This document shows positions 15,028 through 22,600 of a stretch of DNA of 24,930 nt, one piece after another (positions within the stretch are counted from its first letter, which is position 1; every line of letters starts with the position of its first letter). Below the pieces are notes generated by a model that did no database searches, was not told where the DNA came from, and was given only the letters and a program-made list of their open reading frames with translations. The translations under genes and the position numbers were made by a program. Origin of the DNA: a virus; IMG/VR virus record IMGVR_UViG_3300012919_000037, positions 1 to 24,930 of that record. One strand, written 5' to 3'.

Positions 15028-15576
15028 GTTATCAACATTTTCAAAAAGTTGTTCTTTTGTACCACTGTTTTCTATAACAAAATCAAAGTCGCTATTCAAC
15101 CAATCCCATTCTGACCTATGAGCACCACGTTCTTGCATCTGTTTTTGTGTGGGTAATTCCCCTCTTTTTACACAGATAATTTTGCCGCCGTGTGCCCTGA
15201 TTGTTTTAATTTCATTAATGAATCTTGTATCTGATATAACAGTATTTTGACCTTTATATCTTCCTATGCAACTGTCCACCCAAATTGCATCATACATTTG
15301 TCCACGCATTACTTCAGTACCAAAGTATTGTAATACCCAACGCGGAGTAATAGGTTTGCCAAATTTTTCACTCCAATATTTGTCTGGTTGTTCTCTCCAA
15401 TGTCTGCTAGAAGACGTATTACCTTCCAACATTTCTCTATCCCAATTAAACATTGAACTTACTGCATCTTTTAAACTTTTTGCAAAACTATCACGTATAA
15501 AGCCATGTTTACTGACTAATCTTTCCGCAACTGTGTCTTTCCCAGAACCTATAAGTCCTACAATTCCTAATAGCAT
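14935..15576 (-). CDS. 1: Deoxynucleoside monophosphate kinase (gp1-like)
   Basis: 213 aa, against 241 in T4 gp1. A P-loop GLIGSGKDT (residues 7-15) matches the T4 gp1 GVKRSGKDT. ISDTRFINEIKTIRAHGGKIICVKR corresponds to the conserved DTR/arginine segment, and the C-terminal DFVIENSGTKEQLFENV to the family end. The enzyme phosphorylates dNMPs using ATP to feed phage DNA synthesis. The last 30 residues, Ser/Thr/Pro-rich and not kinase-like, are encoded opposite the end of the HNH-like gene and look like an extension created by the overlap. The gene has its own sigma70-type promoter with TATAAT 6 nt before the ATG and no Shine-Dalgarno, suggesting early, leaderless expression. Confidence 0.85.
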   Translation of the reverse strand: MLLGIVGLIGSGKDTVAERLVSKHGFIRDSFAKSLKDAVSSMFNWDREMLEGNTSSSRHWREQPDKYWSEKFGKPITPRWVLQYFGTEVMRGQMYDAIWVDSCIGRYKGQNTVISDTRFINEIKTIRAHGGKIICVKRGELPTQKQMQERGAHRSEWDWLNSDFDFVIENSGTKEQLFENVDNLIVSNEITNPPSKSTDTTQPLTVSTNRFQI

Positions 15577-15582
15577 TACACT

Positions 15583-15611
15583 ATTATACTATTTTTTTAA
15601 ACGTTTTTCAA
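15583..15611 (-). promoter_or_regulatory. Sigma70-type promoter directly abutting the dNMP kinase start codon
   Basis: TTGAAA (15606-15611), a 17-bp spacer and TATAAT (15583-15588), inside the end of the 59-aa gene. Only 6 nt separate the -10 box from ATG, so +1 would be at or beside the A of ATG. Five of six and six of six matches at the ideal spacing make this a strong host-type promoter. Confidence 0.7.
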
Positions 15612-15768
15612 TGACTTTTTTGGCTTCTTGGACAGCACCTAAAATACTTTTACGTATGTCTTTTTTCCTGTGTTTTAATGCCGCAATACTCATGTTTTCC
15701 AGATCGTTGACTATCTGTTCTAGTTCGTCTATATTGCATTCAGAGTATTTTTTATACCTATTATCCAT
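15589..15768 (-). CDS. Small basic helical hypothetical protein
   Basis: 59 aa from the ATG at 15768; a TTG six bases upstream is also in frame. It is charged and almost wholly helical: NIDELEQIVNDLENMSIAALK, then a Lys/Arg-rich second helix ending VIEKRLKK. The pattern suggests a two-helix hairpin that could dimerise or bind nucleic acid. Its end carries the dNMP kinase promoter. TTTAAATA lies 6 nt before ATG, with no Shine-Dalgarno. The function is unknown; coding status is supported by composition, fit between gp13 and the kinase, and the shared start architecture. Confidence 0.6.
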   Translation of the reverse strand: MDNRYKKYSECNIDELEQIVNDLENMSIAALKHRKKDIRKSILGAVQEAKKVIEKRLKK

Positions 15769-15774
15769 CAACAA

Positions 15775-15782
15775 TATTTAAA
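15775..15782 (-). promoter_or_regulatory. Late-promoter-like TTTAAATA 6 nt before the 59-aa gene
   Basis: TTTAAATA is followed by TTGTTG and ATG in the 30-bp gap after gp13. It matches the TAAATA core only. Confidence 0.3.
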
Positions 15783-15798
15783 ATGATTTGATTATGAA

Positions 15799-16560
15799 TT
15801 AACCAATAACAAAACTATGTGGAGTGCCACCTTCTGCAAAATTGTTCACTTCTGCATCTAGTTTTTCCATCTCTTGCATACCTTGATTTTTAAGGTCTGC
15901 ACCGTTCAATGATGTTCCGCCTTGTGGTCCAGCGATTGTGTTGAACTTAGATCTTGCTTCACCTAACATTACTTTTGAAACTGCTAGTGTGTAATCTCTG
16001 ATCCATGGTTTTGCGTATATGTCTTTGAACAAAGTTATATCAGGTCTAAAATTGTCAGTGTGCATCAATACTGTTTCTATGTCGGATCTAGGTTTTTGTG
16101 TAATAGTTAATTTTTTAGTTGCAACGTCAAAATGAAATTGAATAAATGAACCAAATAACTTTCCTACTAATTCTTGGTATGAAGCAAACGCATAGTAAGT
16201 CGCAAGTCCACCAGTCGCACCTGCTCTCAAAAGATATGTGTTTGTATATGCTAAATTAAATGGTTCAAATAATGTTCCACCTTCGCCACCTTCTGTTCTA
16301 GATCCTACTGTACGTCTAAACAATTTTCTCACGTTAATTACTTCATCAGGCAAAATGTAAGTGTTCTGATTTTCCTGCAATTTCAAGAATCCATATGATT
16401 CTTCAACAGCATTTGAACTTCTTTGTCTATATCTGTTTATTGCTCTTTCCAGTGCTATTTCGTAGTGTTTAGGGTCTAATTCAACGTCAATCATGCCCTC
16501 ACCGAGGTTAGTTTTAACGTATTCGAATATTTCTTGTTGACCTGTTTGTAGTTCTGACAT
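15799..16560 (-). CDS. 13: Neck protein (gp13)
   Basis: 253 aa from the ATG at 16560 (MSELQTGQQEIFEYVKTNLG); T4 gp13 is 309. The segment VELDPKHYEIALERAINRYRQRSSNAVEESYGFLKL is the characteristic helical N-terminal region of gp13 in T4-like phages, followed by NVRKLFRR and a mixed beta region, then DYTLAVSKVMLGEARSKF, the conserved helix of the neck ring. It sits on the completed head with gp14 to form the tail-docking site. A second ATG 6 nt upstream (16566) overlaps the CATAAATA motif and is less likely if that motif is the promoter. Its partner gp14 is divergent. Confidence 0.85.
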   Translation of the reverse strand: MSELQTGQQEIFEYVKTNLGEGMIDVELDPKHYEIALERAINRYRQRSSNAVEESYGFLKLQENQNTYILPDEVINVRKLFRRTVGSRTEGGEGGTLFEPFNLAYTNTYLLRAGATGGLATYYAFASYQELVGKLFGSFIQFHFDVATKKLTITQKPRSDIETVLMHTDNFRPDITLFKDIYAKPWIRDYTLAVSKVMLGEARSKFNTIAGPQGGTSLNGADLKNQGMQEMEKLDAEVNNFAEGGTPHSFVIG

Positions 16561-16565
16561 ACTCA

Positions 16566-16573
16566 TATTTATG
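16566..16573 (-). promoter_or_regulatory. Late-promoter motif CATAAATA 5 nt before gp13
   Basis: CATAAATA is followed by TGAGT and ATG. It is paired back to back with an AATAAATA for gp14 on the other strand, 15 bp apart, in a 44-bp divergent gap. Confidence 0.55.
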
Positions 16574-16588
16574 TGATGACCCGCATTC

Positions 16589-16596
16589 AATAAATA
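16589..16596 (+). promoter_or_regulatory. Late-promoter motif AATAAATA 8 nt before gp14
   Basis: AATAAATA is followed by TGTATGCT and the ATG at 16605. No Shine-Dalgarno is present. An ATG at 16596 overlaps the motif itself and is not the preferred start. Confidence 0.55.
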
Positions 16597-16604
16597 TGTA
16601 TGCT

Positions 16605-17771
16605 ATGCCACGATTATCAATTTTTAAGCCGGAAAAGGGCAATGATTACAAGTTTTTTGATCGCAACATCAAAGAGATGTTTACGGTCGGAGGCACCGAT
16701 TTACACCTACACAAATACCTAGGTCCATACGATCAAGGTGATACACAAAAAGATGGTGACGCTTCACCTACGCAACCAAATTATGCAGGTAGCAATATCA
16801 ACGAAAGAACAATTCAAGATTTACTATTTTTAGAAAACAGAGATAGAAAATATGCATCTGATATCTATCAAATACGTGGTATCTATAATGTGCAAGATCA
16901 AGATTTTAACCTATCACAATTTGGTATGTTTTTGCAAAATGATACACTATTCTTAACAGTTCATTTAAATGATACAGTTGAAAGAATTGGCAGAAAACCA
17001 ATGTCTGGTGATGTAATTGAATTGCCTCACATGAAAGAAGATTACAGTTTAGACGAAACTATACCAATTGCACTAAAAAGATTTTATGTTGTGGAAGATG
17101 TTAACAGAGCGGCAGAAGGATTTTCACAAACTTGGTGGCCTCACTTATTGAGATTAAAAATGAAATCATTAGTAGATTCACAAGAATACAGAGATATATT
17201 GGGCGACGCTACAACAACAGGATCTTTAGCAAGTTACATGAGTACGTTTAACAAAGAAAAAGAAATTAATGACAAAATTGTTGAACAAGCAGAATCAGAT
17301 GCACCAAAATCTGGATTCAATTACAAACAATATTATGTACAACCAATCGACGAAAGAGGTAACATTAGAACAGACAACGTAAATTCAACAGATCCGGTCA
17401 GTGGTGATAAACCAATCAATGCAACAATTGACACACCGGCAAGTTCACATTATGGATTTTACTATGACGGTGATGGTGTTGCACCCAACGGAGAACCAGC
17501 AGGATTTGGCACGTCATTTCCTCAATCAAACGTTGAAAAAGGCGATTACTGGTTACGCACAGACTTTTTACCAACTAGATTATTTAGATATGATGGTACC
17601 AGATGGGTCAAGGTCGAGGACAATATAAGATTAACTACAACAAACAATGACAGTAGAAGCAACTTTAAAACAAGTTTTGTTAATAACACTGCATCAGACA
17701 CAATTAACGGACTTACAGTGGAACAGAGACAGTCATTATCAAATGCATTGAAACCAAAGGCTGACGATTAA
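16605..17771 (+). CDS. 14: Neck protein (gp14) with a C-terminal extension
   Basis: 388 aa, against 256 in T4. The start MPRLSIFKPEKGNDYKFFD fits the gp14 N-termini of marine T4-like phages. DFNLSQFGMFLQNDTLFLTV followed by PMSGDVIELPH aligns in order with the T4 gp14 segment FFSNFGMQVQDEVTLSI...PKEGDLIYFP. gp14 joins gp13 on the head portal for tail attachment. Residues ~240-388 are an extension absent from T4, containing a module at 294-338 (GDYWLRTDFLPTRLFRYDG then TRWVKVED) related to ones in gp15 and gp18. The gene is co-transcribed with gp15 through a TAATG overlap. Confidence 0.85.
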   Translation: MPRLSIFKPEKGNDYKFFDRNIKEMFTVGGTDLHLHKYLGPYDQGDTQKDGDASPTQPNYAGSNINERTIQDLLFLENRDRKYASDIYQIRGIYNVQDQDFNLSQFGMFLQNDTLFLTVHLNDTVERIGRKPMSGDVIELPHMKEDYSLDETIPIALKRFYVVEDVNRAAEGFSQTWWPHLLRLKMKSLVDSQEYRDILGDATTTGSLASYMSTFNKEKEINDKIVEQAESDAPKSGFNYKQYYVQPIDERGNIRTDNVNSTDPVSGDKPINATIDTPASSHYGFYYDGDGVAPNGEPAGFGTSFPQSNVEKGDYWLRTDFLPTRLFRYDGTRWVKVEDNIRLTTTNNDSRSNFKTSFVNNTASDTINGLTVEQRQSLSNALKPKADD

Positions 17772-19114
17772 TGTTACATTTTTACGAAGGACAAGTTAGA
17801 AAATTTTTAACTCAATTCATAAGAGTATTGAGTAATTTTTCTGTGGAAACAGGAAAACGTGCAGATGGACAAATTAATTTAAGATCGGTGCCTGTTATGT
17901 ACGGGGATCTAACAAGACAAGTTGCAAACATAATAAGAAACAATTCAGAAAATGCATTACAATATGCACCAAGAATTGCTTGTTATGTTAGAGAATTAAA
18001 CTACGATAGGGAAAGAATGCAAAATCCATATCATGTAGAAAAACAACATTTAAGACAAAGAGACAAAGATTCAGACGGAAATTACACTAATAAATTAGGT
18101 GCTGGGTACACAGTTGAAAAAGTTATGCCATCTCCTTTTAGGTTAAACGTAAGTGCAGACATTTACAGTTCAAATACAGATCAAAAATTACAAATTTTAG
18201 AACAAATTTTATATCTTTTCAATCCAGATTTTGAAATACAAAAAACAGACAACTACATCGATTGGACTAGTTTAAGTTATATTGAACTTACAGGTATACA
18301 ATTCAGTTCAAGAACGATTCCTGTTGGTGTAGACAGTGAAATTGATGTAGCGTCATTAACTTTCAGTATGCCAATTTGGTTATCTCCACCAGTTAAAGTT
18401 AAAAAATTAGGTGTAGTAGAAAAAATTATAATGAGCATATACGACGACGAAGGAACAATTAACAAAGGATTAATAAGTGGCGATTTACTTTCAAAAAGTT
18501 TTATTACTCCAAACAATTTTGGATTATTAGTTACTGGAAACAAATTAAGATTGTTAGGTACAACAGGAGTGAACGTTAAATCAGGAGGAGATGGATTTTA
18601 CACAGGTGCAAACGAACCATCGAATTATGATCCTTTCGACACATTCGGACCACCTGTAAACTGGAAACTACTATTGGATCAATACGGAAAAGTTACAAAC
18701 GGTACTAGCCAGGTCAGATTGATGCAACCAAATGGCAATGAAATTGTAGGTACTATTTCTACCACAACACTTGATGACACAATTTTATTATTCAATATTG
18801 ATTCGGATACTATTCCAGCAAACACACTTACGTCAGTTAAAAAAATAATTAATCCAACAACATTTGCGCCAGGTACACCTGCTTCGGGTGATAGATATTT
18901 GATTATCGACCAGTTAGGAGATTCAACTGCCACACAACAAAGCAGTACTTGGGGAAATATAGTTGCAAGTGTTGGAGATATTATTGAATATGACGGAAGC
19001 AAATGGGTGAAAAAGTTTGACGCATCACATCCAGACAGCACACAACATTATGTAACTAATTTAAACACAGGTATTCAGTACAGATTCAATGGTACTGAAT
19101 GGGTAAAATCATAC
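17484..19114 (+). repeat. Recurring Gly/aromatic/Trp beta module in gp14 and gp15
   Basis: Copies lie in gp14 (17484-17618) and gp15 (18866-19114, two copies). The shared pattern is a Pro-rich lead, G-D-x-Y/W-hydrophobic strand, a gap, then hydrophobic-x-Y/F-D/N-G-T/S-x-W-V-K. Similar units occur in the gp18 insertion on the opposite strand. The copies are divergent in DNA, so this is a protein-level repeat. Confidence 0.55.
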
Positions 19115-19198
19115 GAAGGAATATACACTGCTGGTAATTGGACCATTGTTGTAGATGGTGGTTATACTGGATATGATTCAGCAACTGATACTCCTTGA
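17771..19198 (+). CDS. 15: Tail completion/sheath stabiliser protein (gp15) with a C-terminal extension
   Basis: 475 aa, against 272 in T4. Residues 1-225 match gp15: HFYEGQVRKFLTQFIRVLSN at the start, SVPVMYGDLTRQ (T4 RVPITYASKE), MPSPFRLNVSADIYSSNTDQ followed by QILEQILYLFNPDFE (T4 EQILPYFQPHF), and LTFSMPIWLSPPV (T4 FEVNGWMYPPV). gp15 forms the hexameric cap on the completed tail that binds the neck. Residues ~230-475 are an added beta-rich extension with two Trp modules (GDIIEYDGSKWVKKF at ~402-416 and IQYRFNGTEWVKS at ~435-447). The start overlaps the gp14 stop as TAATG. Confidence 0.88.
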   Translation: MLHFYEGQVRKFLTQFIRVLSNFSVETGKRADGQINLRSVPVMYGDLTRQVANIIRNNSENALQYAPRIACYVRELNYDRERMQNPYHVEKQHLRQRDKDSDGNYTNKLGAGYTVEKVMPSPFRLNVSADIYSSNTDQKLQILEQILYLFNPDFEIQKTDNYIDWTSLSYIELTGIQFSSRTIPVGVDSEIDVASLTFSMPIWLSPPVKVKKLGVVEKIIMSIYDDEGTINKGLISGDLLSKSFITPNNFGLLVTGNKLRLLGTTGVNVKSGGDGFYTGANEPSNYDPFDTFGPPVNWKLLLDQYGKVTNGTSQVRLMQPNGNEIVGTISTTTLDDTILLFNIDSDTIPANTLTSVKKIINPTTFAPGTPASGDRYLIIDQLGDSTATQQSSTWGNIVASVGDIIEYDGSKWVKKFDASHPDSTQHYVTNLNTGIQYRFNGTEWVKSYEGIYTAGNWTIVVDGGYTGYDSATDTP

Positions 19199-19223
19199 TC
19201 TCAAATAAAATAATTGCTATAAT
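19195..19223 (+). promoter_or_regulatory. Sigma70-type extended -10 promoter directly abutting the Nudix start codon
   Basis: TTGATC (19195-19200), a 17-bp spacer and TATAAT (19218-19223), with an extended-10 TGC directly before it. Exactly 6 nt separate TATAAT from ATG at 19230, the same geometry as the dNMP kinase promoter. The -35 overlaps the gp15 stop codon. Confidence 0.7.
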
Positions 19224-19229
19224 AATATT

Positions 19230-19658
19230 ATGAAACCAGATATAGTTTGTTCAGGTGCGTTATTTTACGCAACAAGCACAAAACGTTTTTTGTTATTGCA
19301 AAGAACTGACAAGAAAACTAAAGGTATGTGGGGTTTGGTAGGTGGCATGGCACATTACACTGAATCAGCATTTGAAGGTTTACAAAGAGAAATTGAAGAA
19401 GAAATTGGTACTACACCAAAATTTAAAAAAACTATTCCACTAGAAATGTTCACATCAAACGATCAAAAATTTTATTTTAACACTTATCTTATTGCAGTGG
19501 ACGGCGAATTCATTCCAAAATTAAACAGAGAACATTCTGGATACTGCTGGTGTGCTTTTGAATGTTGGCCCAAAAATTTACACGCAGGTTTGAGAAATAC
19601 TTTGAATAACAAAAGTATAAAAGGTAAGTTACAAACTATTTTAGATTTAATAGTTTAA
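19230..19658 (+). CDS. Nudix hydrolase
   Basis: 142 aa, a usual single-domain Nudix size. The box runs G39-x5-E45-x7-R53-E-I-E-E57-E58-x-G60, an exact GX5EX7REUXEEXG match with all metal-binding glutamates present, so it should be an active pyrophosphohydrolase. The substrate cannot be read from the sequence; nucleotide sugars, dNTPs, ADP-ribose or RNA caps are family options (T4 encodes NudE). It has its own host-type promoter and no Shine-Dalgarno, implying early expression apart from the late gp14-gp15 unit that ends 31 nt upstream. Its stop TAA overlaps the opposing fibre gene stop within a shared TTAA. Confidence 0.92.
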   Translation: MKPDIVCSGALFYATSTKRFLLLQRTDKKTKGMWGLVGGMAHYTESAFEGLQREIEEEIGTTPKFKKTIPLEMFTSNDQKFYFNTYLIAVDGEFIPKLNREHSGYCWCAFECWPKNLHAGLRNTLNNKSIKGKLQTILDLIV

Positions 19659-22600
19659 ATTTTTAATATACATTCAACTAATTTTTCTTTTGGATTATCA
19701 TTTGTTTCTACTGCAACACCAATGAATTCTTTTCCTTGAATACTTGCGGTACCATCGCCGTAACCATAAATTTTACACCCTTTTAAAACAATTCCAATAC
19801 ATCTTACAGGTACTTTTCCACGTATTGCGTGTGCTTGACCGTTTGCGGATTTATTCATTAAGTAGGCAGGTTTATCACTTATTACTCCAATACAAACATT
19901 TCCTTCAGTCCATTCTGTAGTTTCTTTTTCACCACCTACCATCATTAGTGTTCCCACAGGATATTCTTTGTCATTTTCGTATTTCTCAGCCAAGTCAGCG
20001 TAGTGAGCCGATGTGGATACTGCGTGAACAGTATTTGCTCTTATATCTACTAGATTATTGGCATTAGGTTTTTCTGTTCCGGTTCTTGGTCTTCTAAATG
20101 CTGTGAAGGCTCCGCCACTGTTTCCGTAAGTTGTGGTGCCATCATCAGCAAATGATTCGTCCCATGCCCAAAGTAGAGCCTGTTCTGTAACTGTTGAGTC
20201 TTCACCCCTGCTAATCTGTATACCAGACACTGTTGGAGTTCCTGCATTTGATGATACATTCCTGTTTAATTCTATAATGTTATCTTCTACCGATAAAGTT
20301 GATGTGTTTAGAATTGTTGTGGTGCCATCAATAGTTAAGTTTCCTGTAACTCTCATTGTGTTTGCCGTCAATGTTGTGCCATCGAAAGTTAAATTACTTG
20401 ATCCTGCTAATGACCCACTAGCATTATATTGTACTTGCGTTGTGGATCCACCAGCACCTGCTGTCACTGTGTCAAATGATAAAGCACCCGACCCGTCAGT
20501 TTGCAATACTTGATTTGCAGAACCGTCTGCTGTTGGAAGTGTGTAGGCACCGTTTATCTGTACCTTACCTGTACCTTGAGGGTCAAGATTTAAGTTTGCA
20601 TTTGATCCCGGGGTACGTATTGTGTCTGTTAATATAGCGGAAGTAAATGTTTTAGAACCCGTAATAGTTTGATCATTTCCTTTCAACATCACTAGGTCAG
20701 TTGAGGCTCCTGCCGCACTTCTTAATAATTGTACCCTATATCCATTTACAGTTGTTGATCCTCCACTTGTACTTGCTGTGGAAAGTGTTACTGTTGAGCC
20801 GGCCAGTGCCGCTGTGAATGTTAGTTGGTCTGTGCCTTTAGTTGACACTTGTGGTCCTGCGGAAACATATGCGTCTGTACCGTCAGTCACTACAAATACT
20901 TCGCTTATAGATGCCGCACTTTCAGAAGAATTATTTCCAACAATTACATAGTGAGCACCATTAAATGAATCAGTACTGAATGTGTCAAAAGCAGTAGACG
21001 AACTTGATACAGAAACTTGTCCAACAGTTTTGGTGTTATCACTGGTTGCATCTGATTCTGCATCTCCTAGCAACACTCTGTACATTTTCACTGCTGTGTT
21101 TGGTTCATTACCTGATGCTCTTAGTCTTACGTTACCGCTATCGATGTCTGCTGATAAACTTAATAAACTATTACTTCCTGTGAAAGTATCATTGTAAATT
21201 GTGATAAATGCATCACTGCCGTTATGCACAACCAAACATTCTATATTTGTTAATTCTGTTTTGGAAGTGTTGTTTGCACTGATATAATATTTCGCTCCTC
21301 TGTATGTTGATGCAGACCAAGTATCTAAATTTTCTACAGCACTATCAACATCGGAGTTGATAACTGTTGCTGTGTTTCCTGAACTCGATGCAGAAGTGTT
21401 ATCTCCAAGGCCAATCCTAAAGAATTTAACCGAGTTAACGTCTGAAGTACCTGTACCTCTCAATCTTACTGTTGTGCCTGACAGGTCTGCATCAAAAGCC
21501 AACTGCGTGTTAGATCCTGTTCTTATGATACCACTTGCTGAAACAAATGCATCTGTATTGTTATGCACCAAACTTACTGTTTGTGTTGCAAGTTCACCGT
21601 TAATCTCGTCTCTTGTGACCATTTGGTAAAATGCACTGTCAAAAGATCCTCTGTCAAAAGTGTCTACGTTTGTTGCGGTAGTTGAAATACTTGTTGCTTC
21701 GCCTGTTGTTGTGCCACTTGCTTCTGTTGTAGTTGCTGTCTTGGCAATGTTTACCCAACCTGTTGTGTCATATCTTTCATAGGTATCTGTTGACGTGTTA
21801 TATCGAATCATCCCAGTTGCGGCACTGCTAGGTCGATTGCCTGTGGTACCTTTTGGCAATGTTAGTGCGCCTGGCTCTAGTTTTAAGTTATTGTGCGTAA
21901 TATATAAATCGTCTGATGTTTGTTGAGATCCTCTGTAAATGTTTGAAGATTCCATCGCCAATCTAGCATAATACACAACATTGTTGGCTGGCGATCCCGC
22001 CATCCTTAATCTTGCTTTGCCTCCCGAAACATCTGCTGAGAATGTCGCCAAATCATTTCCACCAGTTTCGGTAGAAACTATTGTTTCAGAAATACTTGCA
22101 CCTGTACCGGCACTATTCACAACAAGGTTTATCTCACTGTTTTGATATTCAGTATTATCACTGTTGCTGATATTGACAAAGTATCTTGCAGACTTGAATT
22201 TGAAAACATCAAACGAATCTACTGTTGTAACAGCCGAGTCTAAATCTCCAATTTTTCCATATGTAACATTGTCAAAGGTTCCAAGTATAGTTTTAGAACC
22301 TAGTCCTACTCTATACAATAAAGCAGTTGCAGTTGTGTTACTATCAGACAATGCTGATAATGTTACTGTTGCTCCTGATATCGCGGCACTAAACGTGTGT
22401 CTTATTCCGCTAGTGCTTGATACTTTTGCATAATCATTTAGGAAACAATCTGTACCATCATGAACCAAACTCATTTCTGATATTTGATATTCACCTGCTG
22501 TACTATCTTTTGTTAGTATAATATATTTTACGCCTTGATAATCTGTTTTTGTAAATTGATCTAATGTTGTTGCAGTAGAACCAATCGCTGTTGATGCCTT

